Source of the DNA: Sediminibacterium ginsengisoli
GTDB taxonomy: Bacteria > Bacteroidota > Bacteroidia > Chitinophagales > Chitinophagaceae
Direction: 5' to 3'
Length of the DNA stretch: 64,000 nucleotides
NCBI RefSeq assembly: GCF_900167075.1
Contig: NZ_FUWH01000003.1
Coordinates: 479,833-543,832 of the forward strand
The position numbers and the translations under genes were made by a program. Shown one piece after another: positions 42,797-52,472 of the stretch. Position 1 is the stretch's first letter, and every line of letters starts with the position of its first letter. The notes beneath the pieces were generated by a model. It saw only the letters and a list, made by a program, of their open reading frames with translations. It searched no databases and was not told the DNA's origin.

Positions 42797-43381
42797 TCAT
42801 TCGTTCCAGCCAAGAAATGCGGCGATCACTTTTTCAGTTTCCGCGCAGGCCTTCTCCAGATTGTCGTTTACAATCGTTTTATTGAAATGATGATTGAAGG
42901 AGATCTCGTAGCTTGCTTTACTCACACGGGTTGCGATGTTTTCAGGGGATTCGGTGCCGCGGCTTTCAAGACGGCGTTTGAGTTCTTCAACGGAAGGCGG
43001 CTCAATGAATATGGAAAGGCAGTTTTCATCGAACTGTTCCTGCACATGAATGGCGCCTTTCACATCTATATCGAGTACGGGTGTTTTGCCTGCATTCCAG
43101 ATGCGCTGCAGTTCTGTTTTGAGTGTGCCGTAATATTTTCCCTCGTATACCATTTCCCATTCGATGAACGCGTTTTCATCGATCTTCTGTCTGAAGGCGT
43201 CAACGCTCATGAAATAGTAATCGATCCCGTCACGCTCATTACCACGGGGCTCGCGGGTGGCGGCAGAAACGGAAAAAGAAAGCGAACTGTATTTGCCCAG
43301 TAAAAAACGGGTGATGGATGTTTTGCCGGCTCCGGATGGTGCCGTAAGGATGATCAGTTTGCCAGAGGGGGTTGCAGTCAT
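42797..43381 (-). CDS. gmk: Guanylate kinase
   Basis: A 194-residue kinase converting GMP to GDP. The P-loop is APSGAGKTSI. GMP-binding residues lie in SVSAATREPRGNERDGIDYYF, and the lid region EWEMVYEGKYYGT is present. ATG 43381 (MTATPSGKLIIL) matches the family start; an upstream in-frame start at 43396 adds five residues. Confidence 0.97.
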   Translation of the reverse strand: MTATPSGKLIILTAPSGAGKTSITRFLLGKYSSLSFSVSAATREPRGNERDGIDYYFMSVDAFRQKIDENAFIEWEMVYEGKYYGTLKTELQRIWNAGKTPVLDIDVKGAIHVQEQFDENCLSIFIEPPSVEELKRRLESRGTESPENIATRVSKASYEISFNHHFNKTIVNDNLEKACAETEKVIAAFLGWNE

Positions 43382-43408
43382 GCGCAAAGAAAGCAATTTT
43401 AGATTAAT

Positions 43409-43436
43409 TGTGGTGCCGTAACACTACGGCACCACA
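43409..43436 (-). terminator. Terminator after the nitroreductase gene
   Basis: A perfect 12-bp stem TGTGGTGCCGTA/TACGGCACCACA with loop ACAC, just past the stop of the nitroreductase gene and before gmk. Confidence 0.85.
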
Positions 43437-43441
43437 TACTA

Positions 43442-44023
43442 TTATTTCCAGGTTACTTTCTGATCCAGCGGAACAGCCCTGCGGCCCTCTACGGGTGCTT
43501 CGTCTGTATAACCGAGGTAAAGCAGGCCCATCATCTGGTCGTCCTGCTGCAGCCCGAAATAGTTTTTCATGGCTGGCTGAAGCGTCATGCCGCCGGTGCT
43601 CCATAATACGGAAATGCCCTGCGCCTGGGCGCCCAGCAGGATGTTCTGCACGGCCGCAGCTGTGGCTGCGATGTCTTCCAGTATAGGAATTTTAGCGCCT
43701 TCCACTCGTTTCATATAAACGGCGATGATATGGGAAAGCTTGTCGCCCGTATGCACCAAACCTTCAAATTTGGCAGTTGTGAACTTGTCTTCAGGTGTGT
43801 TTTGCTTATACAGTTCAGCATGTTCAGCACAGAATCGGGCTACGCTCCCGCCGCTGTACACCACAAAACGCCATGGTTCGGTACGGCCATGAGTGGGCGC
43901 CCAGTCGGCCAGCTCCAGCAGGCTGGTAATAACACTGTCTTCTATCTTCTTCCCGTTCATGGCGGCAGGTTTAATACTGCGCCTGTTGCGGATCACTTCA
44001 GCTATGGTATCAAATGTTTTCAT
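43442..44023 (-). CDS. Nitroreductase-family flavoprotein
   Basis: A 193-residue FMN oxidoreductase from ATG 44023 (MKTFDTIAEVIRNRRSIKP). FMN-contact regions are RRSIKP, APTHGRTEPWRFVV and the C-terminal LGYTDEAPVEGRR. It resembles the YdjA-like minimal nitroreductases. The substrate is unknown. Confidence 0.92.
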   Translation of the reverse strand: MKTFDTIAEVIRNRRSIKPAAMNGKKIEDSVITSLLELADWAPTHGRTEPWRFVVYSGGSVARFCAEHAELYKQNTPEDKFTTAKFEGLVHTGDKLSHIIAVYMKRVEGAKIPILEDIAATAAAVQNILLGAQAQGISVLWSTGGMTLQPAMKNYFGLQQDDQMMGLLYLGYTDEAPVEGRRAVPLDQKVTWK

Positions 44024-44215
44024 ACCGCAAAAGTAGTTGTGAATCTGCAATCATGAGACCGGAGAGTGTACTCCCGCAGAAAACCGCACGCATTAAATTA
44101 ATCATTATGTGTATGTATGTTGCACCACTGAAACCCGTTCATAACAATGAGTGAATATTCTGATAACAATTTCTTAACTTTTGATATTATTTTTTAATAT
44201 CTAAAACCAATTGCT

Positions 44216-47200
44216 ATGTCAAAAACCAGAAACCTGCTGTCGTTTTTGTGTTTGCTTCTGATTCCTTTGCTTGGAATCAGCCAAAACCGGCAAATTTCCG
44301 GCAAAATCACGAATGAAAAAGGAGAACCTATTCCTTTTGCCTCTGTGTTGATCCGCTCTACCACCCGGGGGATCTCGGCTAATGAGAACGGCGTGTTCTC
44401 CCTCAGTGTTAATGGTAAACCTATCCTGGTGGTTTCCTCTACCGGTTATCTTTCCCGGGAGATCCAGGTGACCGATGCAGTGAATTATGATGTTGTGCTC
44501 AAACCAGACCTTACGCCTACTTCCGAAGTAGTGGTAACAGCATTGGGCATCACCCGTAAAGAACGTTCGCTGGGTTATGCGCAACAGGGCATTAAAGGCG
44601 GCGATCTTACTGCTGCCAAGGAACAGAACCTGGTGGGTTCGCTTTCGGGTAAAATTGCAGGTGTACAGGTTTCGGGTTCTTCCGGTGCCAGCATGGGCGG
44701 TACCCAGAAAATTCAGATCCGCGGAGTGAATTCGGTTACCGGCGACGGCGAACCATTGATCGTGATCGACAATACCCCGGTTTCCAACTCCAACTACGCC
44801 GGCAGAAACGGCCGTGATTACGGTAACCTAGCCCAGGATATTAACCCTGACGATGTGGAATCGATCAACGTACTGAAAGGTCCTGCAGCCTCAGCTTTAT
44901 ATGGACTACGCGGCCAGTATGGTGTAATCCTGATCACTACAAAAAAGGGAAGCCGTACAAAAGCGCCAACCGTAACACTCAGTTCTGCATTCTCCATTGA
45001 GAAAGCCGGCAATTTCATGCCGCTTCAGAATCTTTATGGTTCCGGCAGCAGCCTGAACTTTCCTACGGTTACCATCAACGGGGTAAGCACCAAATATGTT
45101 GATGGCAGCTGGGATGAAAGCTGGGGTCCGCTGATGGATGGCACACCGGTGAGACAACAGTACAGTTTTTACCCGGCAGACCGCGATTTCGGTAAAGCAA
45201 CCCCTTTTATTCCTCATCCGGATAATATCAAAGAGTACTTCGAGACCGGTCATACGTTTAATAACAATATTGCGTTCTCGGGCGGTGGTCAGAACGGAAC
45301 CTTCAGGTTGTCTTACAACAATACCGATATCAAAGGCATTGAACCGAATACTTTCCTGAAGCGGAATAACCTTTCCTTCAACGGATCTCTTAATGTTACA
45401 TCCGGCCTGGTACTGAATACGAGCCTGAATTACGCGAATAACAATGCGCAAAGGCCGTCACAGGGTTATCAGTCGCTCGGCTCCCGTAACATGAACCAGT
45501 GGTTCCAGCGAAACCTGGATATGCAGCGACTGAAAGAGTATAAATATCCAGACGGAACTTTTTACCAGTGGAACCTCAACTCGCCTAATGCACAGGGCAT
45601 TTATACCAACATGACGCCGATCGACTGGAATAATCCTTATTTCGATGCGTATGAAAATCCTTCACATGATTCACGCGACCGTTTCTATGGTAACGTAGGA
45701 TTGACTTATACTATTTTACCTGGTCTCCAGGTAACCGGTACGGTAAGACAGGATGGATTTACGCAGAACATTGATGGCCGTAATGCTGCAGGCGGAAGGG
45801 GTACGCCGTCTTTCTGGATCGGCAAATACGAATCGAAAGAGCGCAACTATGAATTCCTTGCGCAACTGAACAAACAATTCGGTAAGGTTTCGTTCAATGC
45901 CAACCTGGGTGGAAACCTGATGTACCAGGATTATTCTTACCTGCGGGAAGAAACGGCAGGCGGACTGGCAGCACCTGGATTTTACAGTATCTCCAATTCG
46001 ATAGACAGGCCGAATGCGGTGAACTATTCGAGGAAGAAACAGGTACGCAGTGCTTACGGATCTGTAACAGTGGGCTACGATAATATTTATTTTATCGATG
46101 CAAGTCTGCGTCGTGATATTTCTTCGGCATTACCGGCGAATAATAACGGTTATCTCTATCCATCCGTATCCGCGAGTATGGTATTCAGCGATGTGCTGAA
46201 ATGGAATACATTATCGTATGGTAAATTAAGGCTTGGTTATGCACAGGCAGGTGCAGATATCGATGTGTACCAGACAACACAATCTTACAGTCTCGGAACG
46301 CCTTACGGCACCAACTTCCCGCTTGCGGTACCAGACCGTTTGTTCAATGCGGATCTGAAACCTTCACTGGGTACTTCTTTTGAGGCAGGACTGGACCTGC
46401 GCTTCCTGAAAGACAGGCTCGGACTTTCGTTTACCTATTATAACCAGCAGAATAAAGATGCGGTAATCCCGCTGGACGTACCGGGTCCGAGTGGTTTTAC
46501 AAGCTATGTGATCAATGCAGGAAATATCGAGAACAAGGGTTTTGAGCTGAGCCTGAATGCGGTACCTGTTAAATCGAACAGTATAACATGGAATACCACT
46601 TTCAACATTGCAAGAAATACGAGCATGGTGAAAGCGTTGTATCCGGGCATTAACTCACTGATCCTGGATCAGAATACTTATTCGAGTGTAAGTGTTTTCC
46701 TGCAATCCAATGTAGGCGAAGCGTTCGGAACACTGGTAGGGAATGCTTATGCGCGGGACGCGAAAACAGGCAAGATCCTGCTGGATGCAGCCAATATGCC
46801 GATGTATGTTACCAACCATAATTTCGGAAGTGTACTTCCTAAATTCACAGGAGGCTGGCAAAACTCGGTGAGTTATAAAAATTTCGATCTGACCGCGATG
46901 ATCGACTTCCAGAGTGGCGGTCAGTTTTTCAGCTGGACAAAAATGCTGGCAGTGAAAAGCGGCCAGGCTGCAGAAACGGCAACCATGAACGATAAAGGAA
47001 AGAATATCCGCGACGACCTGGCAAATGGCGGTGGTTATAAAATAACCGGGATCTCATCCATAACCGGAGCAGAGGTAACGGCATATGTGAATGCCCGCAC
47101 TTATTTCAGGAACACGATCGGTACCAGGGTATATGAAGAGTGGCTGTACGATGCATCGTTTATCCGCATGCGCGAGATCAGGCTGGGGTATACATTCACA

Positions 47201-47401
47201 AAAGAGCAATTCGCGAAGCTGCCTGTAAAGAGTGTGAACCTTGCGTTCATTACCAGAAATCCGTTTATGATCTGGCAGAAAGCGCCCAAGGGACTGAATC
47301 CTGCAGAACTTGCAACAGGCTCTTCATCGCTGAACTGGCTGGAGACCGGGCAGCTTGCCACATCGCGTTCTTATGGTATCAACCTGAATATTTCCTTCTA
47401 A
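44216..47401 (+). CDS. SusC/RagA-family TonB-linked outer-membrane protein
   Basis: A 1061-residue nutrient importer with signal peptide (ending LLGISQ), a carboxypeptidase-like domain (about 22-105, QISGKITNEKGEPIPFASV), the SusC-type box VVVTALGITRKERSLGYA, a plug (INVLKGPAASALYG) and a barrel ending YGINLNISF. With the SusD-like lipoprotein directly downstream it forms an outer-membrane pedal-bin transporter for glycans or peptides. No glycoside hydrolase, protease or anti-sigma gene is adjacent, so the substrate is unknown. A possible -7 element TAACTTTTG is at 44175. Confidence 0.96.
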   Translation: MSKTRNLLSFLCLLLIPLLGISQNRQISGKITNEKGEPIPFASVLIRSTTRGISANENGVFSLSVNGKPILVVSSTGYLSREIQVTDAVNYDVVLKPDLTPTSEVVVTALGITRKERSLGYAQQGIKGGDLTAAKEQNLVGSLSGKIAGVQVSGSSGASMGGTQKIQIRGVNSVTGDGEPLIVIDNTPVSNSNYAGRNGRDYGNLAQDINPDDVESINVLKGPAASALYGLRGQYGVILITTKKGSRTKAPTVTLSSAFSIEKAGNFMPLQNLYGSGSSLNFPTVTINGVSTKYVDGSWDESWGPLMDGTPVRQQYSFYPADRDFGKATPFIPHPDNIKEYFETGHTFNNNIAFSGGGQNGTFRLSYNNTDIKGIEPNTFLKRNNLSFNGSLNVTSGLVLNTSLNYANNNAQRPSQGYQSLGSRNMNQWFQRNLDMQRLKEYKYPDGTFYQWNLNSPNAQGIYTNMTPIDWNNPYFDAYENPSHDSRDRFYGNVGLTYTILPGLQVTGTVRQDGFTQNIDGRNAAGGRGTPSFWIGKYESKERNYEFLAQLNKQFGKVSFNANLGGNLMYQDYSYLREETAGGLAAPGFYSISNSIDRPNAVNYSRKKQVRSAYGSVTVGYDNIYFIDASLRRDISSALPANNNGYLYPSVSASMVFSDVLKWNTLSYGKLRLGYAQAGADIDVYQTTQSYSLGTPYGTNFPLAVPDRLFNADLKPSLGTSFEAGLDLRFLKDRLGLSFTYYNQQNKDAVIPLDVPGPSGFTSYVINAGNIENKGFELSLNAVPVKSNSITWNTTFNIARNTSMVKALYPGINSLILDQNTYSSVSVFLQSNVGEAFGTLVGNAYARDAKTGKILLDAANMPMYVTNHNFGSVLPKFTGGWQNSVSYKNFDLTAMIDFQSGGQFFSWTKMLAVKSGQAAETATMNDKGKNIRDDLANGGGYKITGISSITGAEVTAYVNARTYFRNTIGTRVYEEWLYDASFIRMREIRLGYTFTKEQFAKLPVKSVNLAFITRNPFMIWQKAPKGLNPAELATGSSSLNWLETGQLATSRSYGINLNISF

Positions 47402-47411
47402 AACAATCATC

Positions 47412-48920
47412 ATGAAAAAGATATTCTCATACATATTATTACCGGCATTCTTAGCGGCGGCCGGTTGCAATAAGTTCCCGGAGAACATTAATGTAAACCC
47501 GAACCTGCCCACTAATCCAACCAATGCGCAACTGCTTACATCAGCTATCAACCAGTTGCCGGTTACACTGGAAGCGCCAACGCCGATCCTGTATGCACAG
47601 CATTGGTCGGAGAAGCCGTTCCCCGATAACTCGCGTTACCTGACGGTGAATTTTGATTTTTACGGATTGTATGCGGGTCCGCTCGAAAACCTGCAGACGA
47701 TTCTGAACACGAAGACCTTTAACGTGAATGATGGTTCGCAGGCCAACCAGCTGGCAGTAGCACGGATCCTGAAAGCATTTTTCTTCTGGCATGCAACGGA
47801 TCGCTGGGGCGATATCCCTTATTCGCAGGCATTGAAAGGGAAAGATAATTTCACCCCTAAATACGATGCGCAGAAAGATATCTATTACGACCTGATGAAA
47901 GAGCTGAAAGAGGCAGCAGCGCAGATCGACAACGGTAATGCGGTGAAAGGCGATATCCTTTACAACGGTAATATGGCCAACTGGAAAAGATTTGCGAATT
48001 CGATACGGATGCTGATGGCATTGCGGTTGTCGAAAATTGATCCGACCAAAGGCCAGGCAGAATTTGTGGATGCGAATGCCGGTGGAGTGTTCACAGATAA
48101 CAGCCAGAGCGCCGTGTTCGTACACCTGAACGATGCTAATAACCAGAATTACTGGTATTATGTAACCAACCCGAAAGGACAGAACCGGCCATGGTACTGG
48201 GCGAGTAAAACCATCGTAGACAATATGAACCCGCTGAAGGACCCGCGCCTAAAGATCTTTGCAGATACTACTTCAACAGGAACCTATAACGGAGTTCCTT
48301 ATGGCGTGGATGCAAATACGGCAGCGGCTATTCCATCTGCAAGCGTTTCATTTATTGGCGTGCATACCCGAACACAGAATGCACCTTGTTATATCACTAC
48401 CTATCCGCAGGTATTGTTTGCCCTGGCGGAAGCGGCAAAGATCGGCTGGATCAATGGCGGCGATGTTGAAGCTGCGGCGAAATACAATGCCGGTATCGAA
48501 AATTCCGTACGCCAGTGGGTGCGGATCAGCTTCCAGGCATATAATGACAAAACGGATAACCAGGTAGAAAAAGTTGTGTACTCAGCAACCGATAAAGGTG
48601 ATACTACCGGTTTGGGTGCATACATGGCAAGACCGGAAGTGGCATACAATGCAACGAATGCACTGAGCCAGATCGGCACACAGCGCTGGTTACACCTTTA
48701 TGCCAATGGTTATGAAGCCTGGGCCGAATGGCGCAGGACAGGTTTCCCTGCGTTAACACCAGCACCGAATAACGGCGGCACACCGATTCCAAGGCGGCAG
48801 GCCTACCCGTTGAAAGAACAGAACATCAACGGAGCCAACTATGCCGCAGCCATTGCCCAGCAACCTGCTTTGGGTGGTGCGGACGATCTGAAAGGAAGGG
48901 TTTGGTGGGATAAACCATAA
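47412..48920 (+). CDS. SusD/RagB-family nutrient-binding lipoprotein
   Basis: A 502-residue lipoprotein (MKKIFSYILLPAFLAAAGC, Cys19) of the SusD_RagB type, with the usual NVNPNLPTNPT start and helical TPR-like core (FFWHATDRWGDIPYSQAL). It caps the SusC channel and captures the substrate. It starts 10 bp after susC. The C-terminal part (RRQAYPLKEQNINGANYAAAI) matches the SusD-like 2 subgroup. A hairpin follows at 48947. Confidence 0.95.
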   Translation: MKKIFSYILLPAFLAAAGCNKFPENINVNPNLPTNPTNAQLLTSAINQLPVTLEAPTPILYAQHWSEKPFPDNSRYLTVNFDFYGLYAGPLENLQTILNTKTFNVNDGSQANQLAVARILKAFFFWHATDRWGDIPYSQALKGKDNFTPKYDAQKDIYYDLMKELKEAAAQIDNGNAVKGDILYNGNMANWKRFANSIRMLMALRLSKIDPTKGQAEFVDANAGGVFTDNSQSAVFVHLNDANNQNYWYYVTNPKGQNRPWYWASKTIVDNMNPLKDPRLKIFADTTSTGTYNGVPYGVDANTAAAIPSASVSFIGVHTRTQNAPCYITTYPQVLFALAEAAKIGWINGGDVEAAAKYNAGIENSVRQWVRISFQAYNDKTDNQVEKVVYSATDKGDTTGLGAYMARPEVAYNATNALSQIGTQRWLHLYANGYEAWAEWRRTGFPALTPAPNNGGTPIPRRQAYPLKEQNINGANYAAAIAQQPALGGADDLKGRVWWDKP

Positions 48921-48946
48921 AAGATCAGTCCTGATCCTCATATCAG

Positions 48947-48972
48947 TATGGCCGGCCTCATTGCCGGCCATA
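48947..48972 (+). terminator. Hairpin terminator after the SusC/SusD operon
   Basis: A 10-bp stem TATGGCCGGC/GCCGGCCATA with loop CTCATT; only a weak T tail follows. Confidence 0.65.
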
Positions 48973-48990
48973 CCTGTTTATAAAAGCTGT

Positions 48991-49022
48991 TTTGGCAGCA
49001 ACAGCCCGATATGTTATTTTTG
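48991..49022 (+). promoter_or_regulatory. Promoter of tRNA-Lys
   Basis: TTTG (48991-48994), a 20-nt spacer, then TATTTTTG (49015-49022), 18 bp before the tRNA. The same TATTTTTG is used at tRNA-Asn. Confidence 0.8.
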
Positions 49023-49040
49023 TCCTCCGTTTTCGGAAAA

Positions 49041-49113
<73 letters not shown>

Positions 49114-49123
49114 CTTTAAAATC

Positions 49124-49159
49124 AAGCCGTTACACAAACAAGTCGTGTAGCGGCTTTTT
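49124..49159 (+). terminator. Terminator after tRNA-Lys
   Basis: A 12-bp stem AAGCCGTTACAC/GTGTAGCGGCTT with a 9-base loop, running into TTTTT. Confidence 0.85.
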
Positions 49160-49160
49160 A

Positions 49161-49182
49161 TTTGCACGCAATTTGCACGCAA
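49161..49182. repeat. Tandem 11-bp direct repeat beside tRNA-Lys
   Basis: Two exact, directly adjacent copies of TTTGCACGCAA. The position just after a tRNA and before a low-GC gene block suggests a trace of an attachment site, but no integrase is present. Confidence 0.5.
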
Positions 49183-49306
49183 ATTCAGGTAGTATGATGT
49201 GCTAATTATTTAATTTAACTATTCTGAAAGCTGAACTAGTGCCGTTTTAATCCGACCTCGTATTTCATTTTGAAATTCCGCCTCAAAAGGCTCAATGAAA
49301 AAATAC

Positions 49307-49549
49307 TCAATATTGCTTATCAGTCTTTTCCGAAATAATGTAAACGTTTTTTTTTCTAAAAAGCTTAACACGGTTCGCTAATATTCCCCGCTTGACTAAC
49401 AGTAAGTAGACAAACTCGCTGATTTGAGCTTGGTCTGGAATATCTTCAATAGCAGACTGTTTTAGGAACCTGCGATATGATGCCCTGTCTTTCTTAGAAA
49501 GATGAAATGACGCGGTGCCGCCACTATCCAATTTGTAAGAAAGGCTCAT
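49307..49549 (-). CDS. Small protein of unknown function (island)
   Basis: An 80-residue basic protein (MSLSYKLDSGGTASFHLSKK) with a helical centre and a hydrophobic patch EFVYLLLVKRGIL. No signal peptide and no recognised family. Its start directly abuts the stop of the next small gene, so the two are coupled. It lies at the 3' end of the minus-strand island operon. Confidence 0.5.
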   Translation of the reverse strand: MSLSYKLDSGGTASFHLSKKDRASYRRFLKQSAIEDIPDQAQISEFVYLLLVKRGILANRVKLFRKKNVYIISEKTDKQY

Positions 49550-49786
49550 TTATTCTTGTGTTAGATCAATCTTCTTAAACCGGCTGTTATATTGTTCTTG
49601 CGAAACCTCATCAGACTTCAAAATAACGATCTCTACTTTTGAATCGGGATAACGACCTTTTAGATCATTTTTTAGTATTTCCTTAGCGCGGTTGAACGCA
49701 TGACTTGAATAGACACCAACTTCAGACGTGCCGATATTTTCTCCGTCGACAAGTTCCATGTAAGTATAAACATAGTAATAGGCCAT
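49550..49786 (-). CDS. Small protein of unknown function (island)
   Basis: A 78-residue protein (MAYYYVYTYMELVDGENIG) with an alpha/beta pattern. No signal peptide and no family recognised. It is coupled to the 80-residue gene with no gap. It lies 41 bp after the transglutaminase-like gene at 49828, on the same strand. Confidence 0.5.
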   Translation of the reverse strand: MAYYYVYTYMELVDGENIGTSEVGVYSSHAFNRAKEILKNDLKGRYPDSKVEIVILKSDEVSQEQYNSRFKKIDLTQE

Positions 49787-49827
49787 ACAGGTAGTTTAAT
49801 TGCATCTAATATAAAAAAGCAAATCCA

Positions 49828-50874
49828 CTATTTCATGACTTTCTGATTGTTGTACTTAGCCTTCTCTTTCTGAACGCTTTGTAGCCATTTCATATACATT
49901 TCCTCCGGCATTTCACGATACCCGAGGTCAAATAACTCTCCGTAAAGTTTCGCCATTTGCCTCGGCGTATAGGTTATTCTGGGATATTTTTCCGTTTGCT
50001 CTTTCAGGTAGAGCTTTTTCATGGTTTCGGCTTTTAGCAGGATTGCCATGACATTCTTGGGATGGTATTTTAATACCAGGTCGCAACATTCCACGATGAA
50101 CCCGTCATAGTAATTTTTGGTTGTTCTTTCATAGCCTTTGGCAAGATCAAGCACGCAAAGCGCAATTGCCTGTTGGTTGCTTAAGGTATCCATGTAAATC
50201 CCGTTTTGCACGGCTTCAATAGGAACATACCCGGATGCCATTACCCATGCATCAATCGGAAAAGATCCGCTGGTAAGCTCCGTATTATACCAGCCAAAAT
50301 TTTTGCTCCTGTTTTTAATATAGATGTGATTGGGCGCAAGGCTTAACCAGCAAGTGGCCCCTAATTCATCGGCCAGAATCTTGTATAGATATGGCAAGGA
50401 ATGGCAGTTGCCTCTGTGTGTCGCAAGTAGTTTTGAAACAAACATATTCTTCCAGTCCTTATCTGCCGTGAAATCATTGAAGTCATATTTATAAGGCAGG
50501 CTTAGATAACCATTTCCCTTACTGGTTTTAACTTTAACGGTATCTTTCAATACCGAGTAAACAGCATAGTTTTTTTGAAAATTAATACTATCTCCGAATT
50601 TGTATTGTTTTATCGGGTTAGCGTCACTCCAGCGGCGTGCGAGTTCAGCGAGAAAGCTGACTTCGGCGTTGATCCTTCCTCTAATTGAAGTATCACCACT
50701 ATACGCCGTTTCTGTAAAAATCACTGCATTTTTAAAGGAGCCATTATTTTCAATTAGAACATGCAGGCTATCTAAAGCTGATTTATATCTGGTCGCTATT
50801 TCTTGACTGTACGACGCCTTAGATGTCCAACAGCCAATTACAAGCAAGATGGCATAAGCGTATTTGGGCAACAT
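49828..50874 (-). CDS. Exported transglutaminase-like protein B
   Basis: A 348-residue protein with an N-terminal signal (ending near ASYSQ). A core at about 150-205 carries GNCHSLPYLYK, LAPNHIYI and YNTELTSG, giving a Cys157/His183/Glu199 triad in the order of the transglutaminase/papain-like fold. The C-terminus ends MPEEMYMKWLQS. It is a paralogue of the 449-residue protein at 52473, sharing CHSLP, LAPxH, and MPEExYxKWLQS. The activity is predicted only. It starts 2 bp after the lipoprotein gene stop. Confidence 0.65.
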   Translation of the reverse strand: MLPKYAYAILLVIGCWTSKASYSQEIATRYKSALDSLHVLIENNGSFKNAVIFTETAYSGDTSIRGRINAEVSFLAELARRWSDANPIKQYKFGDSINFQKNYAVYSVLKDTVKVKTSKGNGYLSLPYKYDFNDFTADKDWKNMFVSKLLATHRGNCHSLPYLYKILADELGATCWLSLAPNHIYIKNRSKNFGWYNTELTSGSFPIDAWVMASGYVPIEAVQNGIYMDTLSNQQAIALCVLDLAKGYERTTKNYYDGFIVECCDLVLKYHPKNVMAILLKAETMKKLYLKEQTEKYPRITYTPRQMAKLYGELFDLGYREMPEEMYMKWLQSVQKEKAKYNNQKVMK

Positions 50875-50876
50875 AC

Positions 50877-51485
50877 TTATTGAAGTGCTAACATTTTTTT
50901 GAGTTGGTTACTTTCGGCTTTGGTCAAAGGCTCACTAATTACAATATCCTTGATATTATAAATAAAGCTGTGCGGGTAGCATGCTTTGTCGATAGTAAAT
51001 CCATGATTCAAGCTATTGATTTCGTCAGTGCTTGACGTTGGAATCTCCCAATAGCTGGCAACAACTTTAACGGCATCAATGGTAATGGGAGACCCATTGC
51101 TGAAAGTACGTTTGCCAAGGTATTTGGTGTTTTTAGAAAGCTTATCGATCTTCATGGAAAGTTCTTCCATGAATTTTTGTTGTGTTGCCTTATCGACAAA
51201 ACCGTACTTCTTTACATTATTGCTAAGAGTGAAATTCGGCTCTTCAATTAATGTCGTTTGATTAAAGAACGCGCATAAAAATGAATCACGGCTTGAAGAT
51301 TGCTTTATCGCGTCAAATTTGGAATAGATAAATTCGGACACAATAGGTCTTCCGTTATCTAACTTCGAACGAAGCACTAAAAGATAAGCCGTATCGCTTG
51401 GCTTGGTAACCTGCGCCTTTGTACCGCATCCCACCAATAACAAAAACGGTAAAAGCAATATTGGATTGAATTTATTGTTTTTCAT
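50877..51485 (-). CDS. Lipoprotein in the RHS-HExxH operon, possible immunity protein
   Basis: A 202-residue protein from Met at 51485 (51488 adds one Met), with lipobox LLLVGC. The body has no recognised family. Its 5' end overlaps the stop of the secreted RHS-core/HExxH gene. A lipoprotein encoded directly after a secreted putative toxin is a common place for an immunity protein, but this is only positional inference; equally it could be a partner. Confidence 0.55.
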   Translation of the reverse strand: MKNNKFNPILLLPFLLLVGCGTKAQVTKPSDTAYLLVLRSKLDNGRPIVSEFIYSKFDAIKQSSSRDSFLCAFFNQTTLIEEPNFTLSNNVKKYGFVDKATQQKFMEELSMKIDKLSKNTKYLGKRTFSNGSPITIDAVKVVASYWEIPTSSTDEINSLNHGFTIDKACYPHSFIYNIKDIVISEPLTKAESNQLKKMLALQ

Positions 51486-52449
51486 CATCTTTTTTCTTTT
51501 CTACTGCTGGAAGTTTAGTGTTATTGATAAGTGTGTTTATATCAGCCTGATTGGGATAGTCTGCTCTTGAATACGAACCTATGCCTTTCGCTGCCCCATC
51601 TTGATTAAAGAAAAGTGTATGGAATATCTCATGAATTCTGTTTCTCTTAGTATCTGTGTTTGAGTTCATCATAATTTCTTTAGATGCCCTTGTTGCACCC
51701 CCTACCTGAGAAGTCGTTCCGTCGTCTTCATTTTCCTTTTCCTTAAAGTAAGCTATACGATTACCATCGACTACCGTAAAGCTATTTCCAATAGGATGGC
51801 CGTCCATTGCTTCACCAGCACTTGCTTCCTTTGAATTATCAAGCGTTCCTCCGTCTTTGAAAGTCAAATTAAACTTTACAGTGTACCCTGCGTAATCACC
51901 TTCAGATACTTTATAGCCGTTCCCGCCATTTAACTCGCTGTTAATTGATTTGTTTAATCGCTCTACATCCTTTGCATTGTAACCTACCATTGGATCGCCT
52001 TTAAAACCTTTCGCGGTTGCAACATAATAGACGGCGGTTATCGTAATGGTTTTGTTTTGGGCATCGATAACCTTAACGGCATCCCTTCCGTCATTATCAG
52101 CATAACTTATCGGATTATTCAGAACGAATGTATAAGGCGAATAGGAAATATTTTTCCCTTTTTCCGCAAGTGGGTCAACCTGATACCACCGGCTTGCTGA
52201 CGAATTGTTAGAATACTTCTTGAATATCTTTTCATCCGGTAATAACTCCACAATCTGTTTCGTCTTGATATTAAATAACACGGAACCGATACGCTGGATT
52301 GTATCATAATCGAAGTCTTCGACAAAACGATCTCCATAAGCGGTTAGAACTTTGCTTTTCTTCCCAATGGATTTGAATGGATCGTATTTCTGTGCAAAGC
52401 CAATTGCGACCTGAAAGAGAATAAGAATGAAAAGTGCCGATTTTTTCAT
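51472..52449 (-). CDS. Secreted RHS-core tip protein with HExxH metallopeptidase-like domain
   Basis: A 325-residue protein with signal peptide (MKKSALFILILFQVAIGFAQ). Residues about 21-85 begin YDPFKSIGKKSKVLTAYGD. Residues 86-121 match the RHS-repeat-associated core (SRWYQVDPLAE, YTFVLNNPISYADNDG) but there are no RHS repeats. The C-terminal domain holds HEIFH (273-277), the zinc-binding signature of metallopeptidases. RHS cores normally join a shell to a variable toxin tip, so this looks like a free tip with its own export signal. The lipoprotein gene overlaps its end by 14-17 bp. No N-terminal secretion-system adaptor is seen. Confidence 0.75.
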   Translation of the reverse strand: MKKSALFILILFQVAIGFAQKYDPFKSIGKKSKVLTAYGDRFVEDFDYDTIQRIGSVLFNIKTKQIVELLPDEKIFKKYSNNSSASRWYQVDPLAEKGKNISYSPYTFVLNNPISYADNDGRDAVKVIDAQNKTITITAVYYVATAKGFKGDPMVGYNAKDVERLNKSINSELNGGNGYKVSEGDYAGYTVKFNLTFKDGGTLDNSKEASAGEAMDGHPIGNSFTVVDGNRIAYFKEKENEDDGTTSQVGGATRASKEIMMNSNTDTKRNRIHEIFHTLFFNQDGAAKGIGSYSRADYPNQADINTLINNTKLPAVEKKKDDEKQ

Positions 52450-52472
52450 AGTATCTAAGATAATTATTCGAT